Source: a bacterium
GTDB taxonomy: Bacteria > Chloroflexota > Dehalococcoidia > Tepidiformales > Tepidiformaceae
Length of the DNA stretch: 64,000 nt
Assembly (NCBI GenBank): GCA_003577245.1
Contig: QEVS01000002.1
Span: 186,001 to 250,000, forward strand
Direction: 5' to 3'
Below, piece after piece: positions 1-8,557 of the stretch. The position numbers and the translations under genes were made by a program. Under the pieces are notes generated by a model. That model saw nothing but the letters and a program-made list of their open reading frames with translations, was not told the origin of the DNA and ran no database searches. Position 1 is the first letter of the stretch. The number at the start of each line of letters is the position of its first letter.

Positions 1-1
1 G

Positions 2-196
2 AAGACCGTGCAGGTCTGGAGCGCCGCCGACATCGGAATGGCCTCGGATGAGCTCGGCGCCGGCGGCCGCTGGCTGCCCCTCGATGCGCTCTACGTGCCG
101 AAGGTGGAGAGCAACGTGGAGATCATCGAGGGCGATTCCCCTGAAGAGAAGGCCCGCAACCTCGCTCAGAAGCTGCGCGCCGCCAAGCTGATCTAA
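2..196 (+). CDS. etfB: Electron transfer flavoprotein subunit beta, C-terminal part (gene starts before the window)
   Basis: An open frame enters from the left edge and ends with TAA at 194-196. It encodes about 64 residues with the EtfB C-terminal pattern: an S-A-A-D-I-G-M segment, a conserved L-Y-V-P-K-V, and a charged tail. In the family the beta subunit binds AMP and joins EtfA to carry electrons from acyl-CoA dehydrogenases to the quinone pool. The next gene is etfA, 15 bases downstream, the usual operon order. The call rests on a short fragment plus this neighbour. Confidence 0.85.
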   Translation, partial: KTVQVWSAADIGMASDELGAGGRWLPLDALYVPKVESNVEIIEGDSPEEKARNLAQKLRAAKLI

Positions 197-211
197 GGAG
201 TCGAAGCCGAG

Positions 212-1174
212 ATGCCCGGAATCCTAGTCGTTGCAGAAACCAGCGAAGGGGCTGTCGCCCCGATTTCCTTCGAACTCCTTGGGGCTGCCCGGCAGCTTTC
301 GGCGCAGGGCGGAGGAAGCGTGAGCGCGGTTGTGGCCGGTGGCGAGGCAGAGGCGAAGGCCCTCATTGCCCACGGCGCGGACAGCGTGTACACGGCCGAT
401 GCCGCCCTTGCGGGCCAGTCGGCCGATGCGAGCCTGGCGGCGGTAGAGGCAGCGCTCCAGGGGTCGGGCGCCGATATCGTGCTCATTGGCACTACGAGCT
501 TCGGCCGCGACCTGGGCCCGGCGCTGGCCTTCCGCCAGAAGACCGGCATTGCCATGGATTGCACCGAGCTGAAGTTCGATGGCGGGCGCCTGCGGGCAAC
601 GCGCGGCTGCTATGGCGGCAACGCCCGCGCAGAGCACACGTGGAAGGCGCCGCTCCAGATTGCGACCGTGAAGCCGAAGTCGTTTGATGCTCCCGAGGCT
701 GATGCGGGCCGCAGCGGTTCGGTCTCGGCCACTGGTGCGGCGGGCGAATCGAAGGTGAAGGTGCTTGGCGTGTCGAAGGCCGAATCCGCCGGCATCCGGC
801 TGGAAGATGCCCAGGTGGTTGTCAGCGGCGGCCGGGGCCTCGGCGACGAGAACGGCTTCCGGGCGCTGGAGGAGCTGGCATCGGTGCTCCCGCAGGCAGC
901 TGTAGGCGCCAGCCGCGCCGCCTGCGACCTCGGCTGGTACCCGCCGGCAGCCCAGGTGGGACTGACCGGAAAGGTGGTCTCGCCCAACCTGTACATCGCG
1001 GTGGCCATCAGCGGGGCGAGCCAGCACATGGCCGGGATGGCCGGCTCGAAGAACATTGTCGCCATCAACAAGGACCCCGATGCCAACATGGTGAAGGCGG
1101 CCAAGTTCGCAATCGTCGACGACTATAAGAAGGTCGTCCCGGCGCTTATCGAGGAGATCAAGAAGCTCGGTTAG
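212..1174 (+). CDS. etfA: Electron transfer flavoprotein subunit alpha
   Basis: The product is 320 residues, the normal EtfA length. The ATG at 212 follows AAGGAG at 195-200, which overlaps the end of etfB, so the two genes are probably translated together. The C-terminal FAD-binding signature is intact: L-Y-I-A-V-A-I-S-G-A followed by QHMAGM and I-V-A-I-N-K-D-P. With EtfB it should accept electrons from several acyl-CoA dehydrogenases and pass them to ETF:quinone oxidoreductase. The two dehydrogenases at 28.6 and 31.6 kb are plausible partners. A strong terminator follows at 1200. Confidence 0.95.
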   Translation: MPGILVVAETSEGAVAPISFELLGAARQLSAQGGGSVSAVVAGGEAEAKALIAHGADSVYTADAALAGQSADASLAAVEAALQGSGADIVLIGTTSFGRDLGPALAFRQKTGIAMDCTELKFDGGRLRATRGCYGGNARAEHTWKAPLQIATVKPKSFDAPEADAGRSGSVSATGAAGESKVKVLGVSKAESAGIRLEDAQVVVSGGRGLGDENGFRALEELASVLPQAAVGASRAACDLGWYPPAAQVGLTGKVVSPNLYIAVAISGASQHMAGMAGSKNIVAINKDPDANMVKAAKFAIVDDYKKVVPALIEEIKKLG

Positions 1175-1199
1175 CACCGGGGCCGAGACGGATTCACTC

Positions 1200-1231
1200 A
1201 ACGGGGGTGGCCAGGTGGCTGCCCCCGTTTT
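1200..1231 (+). terminator. Rho-independent terminator after etfA
   Basis: AACGGGGG (1200-1207) pairs with CCCCCGTT (1222-1229) around a 14-base loop and is followed by TTT. It lies 25 bases past the etfA stop and also faces the end of the convergent glycosyltransferase gene. Confidence 0.8.
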
Positions 1232-1300
1232 CGTGTGCCGGAGGCGGCGACGAGAGTCAGGGCCTGGTGGCGAGAGAGGTCCGGAGAAGAGGCCGGGGGC

Positions 1301-2377
1301 TCAGCCTTCGGCGGCGAGGCGGCGACGTTCGCGCCAGGCTCCCTGGATGAAGCCGAGACCGTAGCTGGCGTGCATGGTGGCCATGGCAGCGAAGGTGAGG
1401 AAGGGATTGGCACCTGTCTTTCGCGCAGCGCGGCTCGAAGCGGTCATGCCGCCTGCGACGTAGAGCACGGCCAGCACCTTCAGCAGGCGCCGTGGCCACT
1501 TTGAGCCAAGGCCCAGGACCAGCAGGGCCGGCCCTCCCGCGACCATGGCCGCGGGGGCGAAATGGCGCGGCTGGAGCGGCCTTCCGCGGCTGAGAAGGAC
1601 GCCCTTGGCGGCGCCGTACTCGTGGTACTGCTTGGCCAGCGCCCTGAGGGTGCGCCGCGGGTAGTAGGTGCTGCGGATGCCGGGGACCAGCACAATGCGC
1701 CCGCCTGCCTCGATGAGCCGGGCGTTGTAGCTGTCCTCATCGGCGCCGTCGACTGTCTCATCGAAGCGGCCTACCACCTCCCAGACGCGGCGGTGGTAGC
1801 AGCCAAACGGGACGGTATCGACTTCGCCCTCGTCGGCCGCATAGCGAAACCTGGCGTTGCCGACACCGAAGGGGGACGACATGGCAGCGGCGATTGCCCG
1901 CCCCACGGTTCCTTCGCCGATGGTCTGGATGGGGCCGCCCACGCAGGCGGCGCCGGTGCGGAGAAGCGCCTGCACGGATTCGCGCACGAAATCGGGCGGG
2001 ACGAGGCTGTGCGCGCCGATGATGATCCAGCAGTCACCACGGGATGCGTCCATGCCTGCGTTCAAGCCGCCAACCGTGATGCGCTTCGGGTTATCGACGA
2101 GATCCAGGCGGGCAAAGCTGCCGGGGTACGAAGCTACGAGCTCGCGGGTGCGGTCGGTGCTGCCGCCATCGGCAACCAGCACCTCAATGCCATCGGCCCC
2201 GTAGTCCTGGGAAGCGAGGGAATCGAGAAGGCCGGTGATATAGCGCTCTTCGTTCAGGCAGGGGATGACGATGGACACGAGCGGCCGTGCCGGGAGCGCC
2301 AGGGGGATGTCGTCGAGTCTGCCGCCGGCGGGAGAGATCACGCCACTCACCGTAGATTCGGGCAGGTGTGCAGTCAA
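1301..2377 (-). CDS. Family 2 glycosyltransferase with C-terminal membrane segment
   Basis: The product is 358 residues. The GT-A fold shows in V-S-I-V-I-P-C-L-N-E-E near residue 35, E-V-L-V-A-D-G-G-S-T-D-R-T near residue 65, and a later D-G-A-D-E-D. A hydrophobic stretch near residues 255-290 suggests membrane attachment, as in ExoA-like enzymes. It probably adds a sugar to a lipid-linked intermediate on the cytoplasmic face. The start overlaps the stop of the upstream glycosyltransferase by four bases (ATGA), and it is the last gene of a three-gene minus-strand operon. The sugar specificity cannot be read from the sequence. Confidence 0.85.
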   Translation of the reverse strand: MTAHLPESTVSGVISPAGGRLDDIPLALPARPLVSIVIPCLNEERYITGLLDSLASQDYGADGIEVLVADGGSTDRTRELVASYPGSFARLDLVDNPKRITVGGLNAGMDASRGDCWIIIGAHSLVPPDFVRESVQALLRTGAACVGGPIQTIGEGTVGRAIAAAMSSPFGVGNARFRYAADEGEVDTVPFGCYHRRVWEVVGRFDETVDGADEDSYNARLIEAGGRIVLVPGIRSTYYPRRTLRALAKQYHEYGAAKGVLLSRGRPLQPRHFAPAAMVAGGPALLVLGLGSKWPRRLLKVLAVLYVAGGMTASSRAARKTGANPFLTFAAMATMHASYGLGFIQGAWRERRRLAAEG

Positions 2378-3357
2378 CGGCGAGGCATGAGCTGCCGGGC
2401 GGCCGATTCGACGGCGGCGGCGGCCCGGCCGGCGTCATGGTACCGGCGCACCCATTCGCGGCCGGCGTGGCCAAGCGATTGCCGCAGGCCGGCATCATCG
2501 GCCAGGCGCATGACCAGGGCGGCGATCTCGTCTCCGGTGCTGGCGCCGGCAAACGGCGGCGGCTCCTCGTAGGCCTCGGGATAGGTGAAGGAGCAGACCA
2601 CGGGGCGAGCGCAGGCCAGGGCTTCGAATTCGGCCATTCCCGCGACCCCAAGGAGAACCTGGCCTATCACGACTCCGTGACGCGCGATGAGTGCGGGCAG
2701 ATCGGCACGCCGCTGATGAGGAAGGATGGTCACGTTGGGCAGCCGGGCGAATTCGGGTGTAAATTCGCCCCCGCCGATGGCGGTGATTTTCAGGCCGGGC
2801 CGCGCGGTGGCCAGCCGTTCGCAGGCATCGAGGATGCGGGGTGCGCCCTTGATTGCGGTGAGGGCGCAGGAGATCAGTACCCCGTCGCTTTCGCTGGCTG
2901 CCGAGAGCGGGGTGAAGACGCTGGCATCGACCGGGTTTGGAAGAAACTCAGCATCGGGGCGCCGGGGGGTGACGAGTGCGGCCAGGTCGGGGGTCGCGTA
3001 GAAGACATGCCCGGCGCCCTGCAGCGCCTTGCGCACGAGCGGACCGGTGAACGGAGTTGCGTCACGTACGTCGGTGCCGTGGCAGTGGAGGATGAAGGGG
3101 AACCTGCCCAGCACACCGAGCATGCCAAGGTAGGCGTAATGGATGTGGACGGCGTCGAAGCGCCCGGCGCGTACCTTGCGGATGGTGTGGGCCCATTCAA
3201 GCGCGCGAAAGGGCGCGATCACGGGCTTCACAACCGCGGGCAGCTTTCCACCGAAGAGCGGGGGTTGAATCAGCTCGACTTCGTGTCCGCGGGCACGAAG
3301 CGCTTTCGCCAGGTCGGAAGCGACAGAGGCGATGTCGTTGATTTCGCAGATGCGCAT
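2374..3357 (-). CDS. Family 4 glycosyltransferase
   Basis: The product is 327 residues from ATG 3357 (M-R-I-C-E-I-N). A longer frame to 3417 exists, but its first 20 residues look non-coding and overlap the upstream gene. The GT-B layout is visible: V-H-I-H-Y-A-Y, then H-C-H-G-T-D-V, a P-N-P-V-D-A-S-V-F motif typical of GT4, and an EFEALACARPVV motif near the C-terminus. It probably builds an exopolysaccharide or glycolipid with its neighbours. It sits 23 bases after the Wzz-like gene and overlaps the next glycosyltransferase by four bases. No clear ribosome-binding site precedes the ATG. Confidence 0.85.
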   Translation of the reverse strand: MRICEINDIASVASDLAKALRARGHEVELIQPPLFGGKLPAVVKPVIAPFRALEWAHTIRKVRAGRFDAVHIHYAYLGMLGVLGRFPFILHCHGTDVRDATPFTGPLVRKALQGAGHVFYATPDLAALVTPRRPDAEFLPNPVDASVFTPLSAASESDGVLISCALTAIKGAPRILDACERLATARPGLKITAIGGGEFTPEFARLPNVTILPHQRRADLPALIARHGVVIGQVLLGVAGMAEFEALACARPVVCSFTYPEAYEEPPPFAGASTGDEIAALVMRLADDAGLRQSLGHAGREWVRRYHDAGRAAAAVESAARQLMPRR

Positions 3358-3380
3358 GTGAGTGCCCGGCGCAGGGGGCC

Positions 3381-4487
3381 TCAGCTTGCCTCGCCCCTGC
3401 GGACCTGGGAGAGCCATTCGAGCGTGTAGATCGCAATCAGGCCGAATACGATCGTAACGGCGAGAACAATGGCGACACGGCCAACCATAGTGCCCGTGGC
3501 GCCACCGGAGAAGGAGTAGCTCGTATCGGCGGTGCTTTCAGCACTCGTGACGGAGCCGCGCGCGTTGGCGAGGCGGCCGAAACCATCGACTTTGAGCTGG
3601 TCGAGGGCGCGAACGTAGTCCAGGGCGCGCAGGAACTCGGGATCGAGGGAAGCGTCGGAGTAGCCGGCCTGGAGCTGGCGGAGAGAGGCGATCGCGGCGT
3701 CGAGCGTGTCGGCGCGAGCCTTCAGCGCTGCGACGGCCTGGGCGGACGAGACTGGCAGGCCGAGGATGTTCGTGGCCAGCGCGGCGGCCACTTCGGGCGA
3801 AGCGCCCTGTGCCGCGGAAAGAGCAGCCTGCGCTTCCGCGCGGCCGGCAATCAGCTCTGCCTCCTGCTGTGAGAGGTCTTCCATCAGCGTGCCTGCGCGG
3901 TCCCGAAGGATCAGCTGATCGAGCGGCGCGGCCACGTTCAAGGAGCGTGCCATGTCCTTCAGGTTCTGCAGGGCAGCCTGGTATTCGCTTTCGAGGGCGA
4001 GCGCTACGGCCTCGCGCTTTTCGAGGAAGCGACGCCGAAAGAGCCCATCGGGAGACGTGTACTCGGTGATGAAGGTATCGACCCACGCCTGCCGATAGCG
4101 CTCTGCGGTGGCCTTCTCATCATCCTTGATGGACACGGTGAGGACGCCACGGGCGACGCCATCGGCAACGCCCTGGGGGGTGAGGCTGATGTTGAATCGT
4201 GCGTAATCGAAGTTTTCGTCGCCGATGCGGGCGCGTACCTTCTGCTTGAACTCCTGATCGGCGGTCATAGCCTGTGCTTCGAAAACGCGAAGGCCCCTGT
4301 CACCGCCTGTGAAGACCTCATGCACAACTGTCTCAAGCTGAATCGAGGCGACGGCATTGGTCTTGCCCGCGACGCCGGCAAGGAAGAAGGCAAGGACGAG
4401 CCCGAGGAGGAAGAAAGGGATGAAGACCCACGCCCGGCGGCGGAGCAGGTTGAGGTCGCGTTCCAGCCCGGTGGCGCCTGCCGACAT
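3381..4487 (-). CDS. Wzz/Wzc-type polysaccharide chain-length or export protein
   Basis: The product is 368 residues with the Wzz layout. A membrane segment lies near residues 18-40 (F-I-P-F-F-L-L-G-L-V), then a long extracytoplasmic region rich in helix and coiled coil (roughly 150-290), then a second membrane segment near 335-358. No Walker motifs or tyrosine tail are present, so the kinase half of Wzc is missing. Such proteins set polymer length together with a Wzy polymerase. The Wzy-like gene starts 40 bases away on the other strand. A TACGAT hexamer lies 8 bases before the ATG. Confidence 0.75.
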   Translation of the reverse strand: MSAGATGLERDLNLLRRRAWVFIPFFLLGLVLAFFLAGVAGKTNAVASIQLETVVHEVFTGGDRGLRVFEAQAMTADQEFKQKVRARIGDENFDYARFNISLTPQGVADGVARGVLTVSIKDDEKATAERYRQAWVDTFITEYTSPDGLFRRRFLEKREAVALALESEYQAALQNLKDMARSLNVAAPLDQLILRDRAGTLMEDLSQQEAELIAGRAEAQAALSAAQGASPEVAAALATNILGLPVSSAQAVAALKARADTLDAAIASLRQLQAGYSDASLDPEFLRALDYVRALDQLKVDGFGRLANARGSVTSAESTADTSYSFSGGATGTMVGRVAIVLAVTIVFGLIAIYTLEWLSQVRRGEAS

Positions 4488-4526
4488 CGGCCCGTATCGT
4501 AGGAGGCGGCCGGTACCCGGTCAATT

Positions 4527-5987
4527 GTGACGAGCATCACGAGGGCGAGGCGAGCCGTAATGCTGGAGTTCGCGGTCCTCGTTGCTGCCCAGGGCGGACT
4601 ACTGGTAGCTGTCGTGCTGCTGCGCGAGCCAAAGCTGCTGATTCCCTGTGTAGCGATCGGTTTGACGGTCGAGTACTTCGAGACGCTGGGGCTCAATACC
4701 TTCGGGAGCTCGGGCGTTTCGGGCGCGGTTCGCTCGTTGCTGAACCCGGGCCAGGCGGCCATGGCGGCGACAATCGTGGTGGCGGTGATCCGCCTGCGGC
4801 ACGAGCCCCGGCGTCTGTTCCCAAACTCGGCGCTCCTGGTTCCGCTGGGGGCGCTGTTTGCCGTCCAGGCGCTGGGGGTGGCCTGGTCCGACACGCCGGC
4901 GCAACCCCCGAACAGCATCCTCATTCTGCCGCTCTACGCCGGGTTCGTGCTGGTGGCGCCATCACTGATCGAAGACAGGCGCGATGTGGAGCGGATCATC
5001 GGCGCGTTCCTCCTGGCGGCCATGGTGCTGGCCGTGATGGCCGTGGCGCAGAGGGGGCCGGGCCTCTTCACCTGGCGCAGCAACCTGGTCGACCCCACGG
5101 GCGGGTACCGGGCAAACGGAACCTTTGCAGACCCGAACAACCTGGCGCGATTCCTGGCCGTCAGCATGGCGCTGGCCGCGGGGGCAGTGCTCGCACTCGG
5201 ACCGCGAAGGCTGACCGTTTACCTGGCCGCGCCCGTGCTGGTCGTGGCCTCGGGCGGGATCATCGCCACCGGTTCACGTTCCGGGTGGATGATGCTTCTC
5301 CTTTCCGGGTTCCTGGTGGTGGCGTTTGCGCCCATTGCGCGGTACTCGAAGGTGCGCATCACACTCCTCACGTTCGGCGCGCTGGCGGCGCTGCTGGGGT
5401 TTGTCCTGGCCCAGGGAGGCGCCGACGCCGACCGGGTGCGCACGCTGAGCCTGGGGGTGCGTGCTATTGGGGTGCGCCAGTTCTTGATCGAGGCGGGCTG
5501 GGAGATGTTCAAGGACAACCCGCTCGCGGGAGTCGGTTCGGGCAACTACCAGCACGCGCTCATAACCTCGTACCTGCACCTGATTCCGGTATGGGCCCGG
5601 ACCACGCTGTCGCACACCTCACTCGTTTCGTTCATGGCCGAGCTCGGCCTCATCGGCCTGAGCCTGTTCGCCTTCGTCCTGATGCGCGTGGCGATCACCC
5701 TGGGCGTGGTCTATTACCGGACGCCCACGCGATTTAATCGCGTTATGACCGGCTGGCTGGCGGCTGCACTGGTTGGGATTGTCTTTCAGAGCCAGTCGGA
5801 GGGAAGGCTGCTCGATGAGCCGTACCTCTGGCTGCTTCTCGCACTCCTGATAGCGTTCGAGACGGCGCCCGCGCTCGCGGGGAAGGCTGCCGCAGGGCCG
5901 GCCCGCGCCTCTCCCGCAGCCGGGCTAGCGGCCGTGCCGGTGTCCGGGCGTGCGGGTCTCCCCCGCCAGTCCCGGGCACTGAACTGA
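4527..5987 (+). CDS. O-antigen ligase / Wzy-type polymerase family membrane protein
   Basis: The product is 486 residues with about ten hydrophobic segments and a larger loop in the second half. The loop carries F-K-D-N-P-L-A-G-V-G-S-G-N followed by a His-rich stretch (Y-Q-H-A-L, L-S-H-T-S-L), the hallmark of the Wzy_C / O-antigen ligase family. It should polymerise or ligate polysaccharide units on the outer face of the membrane. The start is GTG 4527; ATG 4560 is an alternative. It diverges from the Wzz-like operon over only 39 bases, so the two promoters must be compact. Confidence 0.8.
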   Translation: MTSITRARRAVMLEFAVLVAAQGGLLVAVVLLREPKLLIPCVAIGLTVEYFETLGLNTFGSSGVSGAVRSLLNPGQAAMAATIVVAVIRLRHEPRRLFPNSALLVPLGALFAVQALGVAWSDTPAQPPNSILILPLYAGFVLVAPSLIEDRRDVERIIGAFLLAAMVLAVMAVAQRGPGLFTWRSNLVDPTGGYRANGTFADPNNLARFLAVSMALAAGAVLALGPRRLTVYLAAPVLVVASGGIIATGSRSGWMMLLLSGFLVVAFAPIARYSKVRITLLTFGALAALLGFVLAQGGADADRVRTLSLGVRAIGVRQFLIEAGWEMFKDNPLAGVGSGNYQHALITSYLHLIPVWARTTLSHTSLVSFMAELGLIGLSLFAFVLMRVAITLGVVYYRTPTRFNRVMTGWLAAALVGIVFQSQSEGRLLDEPYLWLLLALLIAFETAPALAGKAAAGPARASPAAGLAAVPVSGRAGLPRQSRALN

Positions 5988-6012
5988 CTGGCAAAGAGAA
6001 CGACCCTACAAT
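5984..6012 (+). promoter_or_regulatory. Promoter of cofD, probably giving a leaderless transcript
   Basis: CTGACT (5984-5989) and TACAAT (6007-6012) are separated by 17 bases, a good sigma-70-type match. The -10 ends six bases before the cofD ATG at 6019, so the transcript should begin at or next to the start codon. No Shine-Dalgarno sequence is present in that gap. Confidence 0.6.
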
Positions 6013-6018
6013 CGCCAC

Positions 6019-6948
6019 ATGTACACGGTCTTCGCCGGCGGCGTGGGGGCTTCGCGGTTTCTGCAGGGCCTGGTCCAGGTAGCCGACCCGGCGGCGGTCA
6101 CGGTCATTTCGAACACCGGCGACGACGTCGAGATGTTCGGACTACATGTGTCGCCGGATGTCGACATCGTGATCTACGCCCTTGCCGGCGTGGTGAACCC
6201 GGAAACGGGCTGGGGGCTGACGGGCGACACGTTTGCGGTGGCCGAGGCGCTGAACCGCTACGGGTACGAGAGATGGTTCAATCTCGGCGATCGCGACCTT
6301 GCCACCGCCATCCACCGTACGCGGCTGCTGCGGGAGGGCGTACCCCTGCACGAGGTCACTGGCGGGATCGCGCGCGCCTGGGGGCTCGCGAGCAGCATCC
6401 TGCCCATGTGCAATGAGCGAGTAGAGACCAGGATCTCAGGGCCCGGCGGCGAGCTGGCTTTCCAGGATTACATGGTGAGATTGCGGACCGAGGTGGATGT
6501 CGAGGAGATCCGGTTCGCAGGTGCGCGGGAGGCGCGTCCCTCGCCGGGAGTGGTCGAGACCATCGGCGAGTCGGCGGCCGTGATCATCGCCCCGAGCAAC
6601 CCGTTTGTGAGCATCGGGCCCATCCTGGCGGTCCCCGGCATTCGCGACGCGCTGGCACGCACCTCCGCAACGCGGGTGGCAATCAGCCCGGTGATCGCGG
6701 GGCAGGTTGTGAAGGGCCCGGCCGCGAAGATGATGCAGTCACTCGGGCACGAGGTTTCGGCCGCGGGGGTGGCAAGCATCTACCGGGGCCTCATCGACGT
6801 GATGGTAATCGACGAACAGGACCGCGAGCTCGCGCCGCGAATCGAGGCCCTGGGGATGCGATGCCACGTCACAGACACCATGATGACGAGCCCGGAGCGC
6901 AAGGCAGCGCTCGCGGCCAGCGTGCTGCAAGCAATAGGCGGGGGCTGA
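6019..6948 (+). CDS. cofD: 2-phospho-L-lactate transferase (F420 biosynthesis)
   Basis: The product is 309 residues. CofD motifs are clear: F-A-G-G-V-G-A-S-R-F at the N-terminus, I-S-N-T-G-D-D near residue 32, the G-L-T-G-D-T-F region, and I-A-P-S-N-P-F-V-S-I-G-P-I-L near residue 194. In the family it moves the phospholactyl (or phosphoenolpyruvyl) group from the guanylylated donor to the deazaflavin Fo, giving F420-0. The next gene, cofC, makes that donor and lies four bases downstream. The cell therefore appears to make F420; an F420-type nitroreductase-family gene lies at 45.2 kb. Confidence 0.95.
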   Translation: MYTVFAGGVGASRFLQGLVQVADPAAVTVISNTGDDVEMFGLHVSPDVDIVIYALAGVVNPETGWGLTGDTFAVAEALNRYGYERWFNLGDRDLATAIHRTRLLREGVPLHEVTGGIARAWGLASSILPMCNERVETRISGPGGELAFQDYMVRLRTEVDVEEIRFAGAREARPSPGVVETIGESAAVIIAPSNPFVSIGPILAVPGIRDALARTSATRVAISPVIAGQVVKGPAAKMMQSLGHEVSAAGVASIYRGLIDVMVIDEQDRELAPRIEALGMRCHVTDTMMTSPERKAALAASVLQAIGGG

Positions 6949-6952
6949 GCGG

Positions 6953-7606
6953 TTGCGAGTCCTGGTGCCGGTGAATGAGCTGGAGCGCGCCAAGGGACGG
7001 CTTGCCGACGTCCTGGAACCGGCCGCGCGCGCTGCCCTTGCTCTGGCGACCGTGGGCACGGTGGTCGAAGCGATCCGCGGGGCCGGTCACGAACCGGTGC
7101 TCCTGACTCGCGATGCGCGCGTGCGGTCCGCCTTCGCGGGACTGGCGGCGGTCCTGGATGAGGACCCCGCGGCGCAAGGCCTGAACGGGCAGATCGAATC
7201 GGCGGTCGCACGGCTGGCTGGGGCGGGAGACCTGGAGGAGCTGCTCATACTCCACGCCGACCTCCCGCTGGCGAACGCACAGGCGATACGCGACCTGGTC
7301 GAAGAGGCGCCGCTCGCGCCTTCGGTCACCCTTGTCCGAAGCGCCGACGGCGGCACCAATGCCATGCTGCTCCGGCCGCCCGGCCGCTTTGCACTTGCCT
7401 ACGGCGCGGATAGCTTCGAACACCATTGCGGAGCGGCGGTGGCCGCGTGCATGGCCGTGGCTGTGGCCGAATCACCGGCGCTCGCGCTCGACGTGGACAC
7501 CCCGGCTGATATCGAGCGTCTCATTGCCCTGCCCGAAGGGAGAGTTTCGGCCGCGGGACAGGCGCTGGCCCGGGCGGGGGTGCACCTGCCCGCGGGACCA
7601 CAGTGA
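6953..7606 (+). CDS. cofC: 2-phospho-L-lactate (or PEP) guanylyltransferase
   Basis: The product is 217 residues from a TTG start (M-R-V-L-V-P-V-N-E-L-E-R-A-K-G-R-L), which gives the normal CofC N-terminus with the nucleotide-binding Lys-Gly-Arg. A D-P-A-A-Q-G-L-N stretch and the I-L-H-A-D-L-P-L motif are also present. In the family it activates phospholactate or phosphoenolpyruvate with GTP for CofD; the sequence does not tell which substrate is used. It overlaps the following lipoprotein gene by four bases (GTGA). Confidence 0.9.
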   Translation: MRVLVPVNELERAKGRLADVLEPAARAALALATVGTVVEAIRGAGHEPVLLTRDARVRSAFAGLAAVLDEDPAAQGLNGQIESAVARLAGAGDLEELLILHADLPLANAQAIRDLVEEAPLAPSVTLVRSADGGTNAMLLRPPGRFALAYGADSFEHHCGAAVAACMAVAVAESPALALDVDTPADIERLIALPEGRVSAAGQALARAGVHLPAGPQ

Positions 7607-8556
7607 CCGCGCACCGGGCGATCCTCGGGATTCTCGCTGCAACGGTGCTGCTGGCGGCCTGTGGCAAGGAGCAGCCCGAAGTCGCGCCCCGGCCGACCGC
7701 CACCCCCACGCTCGCAGGAAACACCACGCCCGGCGAACGGACGCTCCGCGACATGGCAGGCCGTTCCGTTTCCCTCCCGGCGCAGGTGGAACGCGTGGTG
7801 GCTTTGAGCCCATCGGCCGTCGACTTCGTGGTTGCGCTTGGCGTGCAGCCGATCGGGCGCCCTTCGGACAGCGCCAACGCTGGCGCAGCAACGGCGCAGG
7901 TGGTGGGCTCGACAATCGCGCCCGACTTCAACGCCATTGCCGCGCTGCGGCCAGACATCGTTGTTGCCGACGCCGCCTACCACGGAGCGCGAACCCGAGA
8001 CTTCGACCGCTTCCCCTTCCCCGTTTTCGTCATCGCCGTGAACAGCTACGACGGCGTGCTGACGGCTTTCGCGGCCCTGGGAGAGGCCCTGGCCCGGCAG
8101 CCAGCAGCAAAGGCCGCGGCGGACGAGCTGGAGCAGCGGGCGGAGGCAGCCATGGAGCGGGCAAAAGGGGCTGGCACAGCGCGGGTACTGCTGCTCACCG
8201 GTTCCGGGAGGGAGGTCTATGCGGCCAGCGATGCAACCTACGCCGGGAGCCTGCTGAAGAAGCTGGGGGCAACGAACGTGCTGGGCGCCGCTCCGGAGGG
8301 TGCGCCGCTGCCCGGCTTCGGGCTCGTTGAGCTGGCCCAGGCAGCCTCGCTCAATCCGGATGTCGTGCTGGCCATTTCATCGGGCGAAGGAGGGCTCGCC
8401 GCCCAGGTGTCGGCCAGCCCGGCCTGGGCCGGGACGCCTGCCGTGGCCGGTGGGCGCGTCCACGAGGCGGACGCGTCGCTCTTCTTGCGAAGCCCGGGAC
8501 CACGCGCCGCAGAGGCGCTGGAGGTGCTCGTGCGCCTGCTCTTCCCGGGCCGCTGA
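7603..8556 (+). CDS. Substrate-binding lipoprotein of an ABC importer (BtuF/FhuD-like)
   Basis: The product is 317 residues with a lipoprotein signal (L-L-A-A-C, Cys20). The mature part has the helical-backbone metal-receptor fold: R-D-M-A-G-R-S-V-S-L, V-A-L-S-P-S-A-V-D, an L-R-P-D-I-V-V-A-D motif and a long central helix. Family members bind vitamin B12, haem or ferric siderophores. No permease or ATPase gene is nearby, so the partner transporter must be elsewhere. It starts with GTG inside the end of cofC, placing it in the cofDC operon, an unexpected association. The ligand is unknown. Confidence 0.8.
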   Translation: MTAHRAILGILAATVLLAACGKEQPEVAPRPTATPTLAGNTTPGERTLRDMAGRSVSLPAQVERVVALSPSAVDFVVALGVQPIGRPSDSANAGAATAQVVGSTIAPDFNAIAALRPDIVVADAAYHGARTRDFDRFPFPVFVIAVNSYDGVLTAFAALGEALARQPAAKAAADELEQRAEAAMERAKGAGTARVLLLTGSGREVYAASDATYAGSLLKKLGATNVLGAAPEGAPLPGFGLVELAQAASLNPDVVLAISSGEGGLAAQVSASPAWAGTPAVAGGRVHEADASLFLRSPGPRAAEALEVLVRLLFPGR

Positions 8557-8557
8557 A

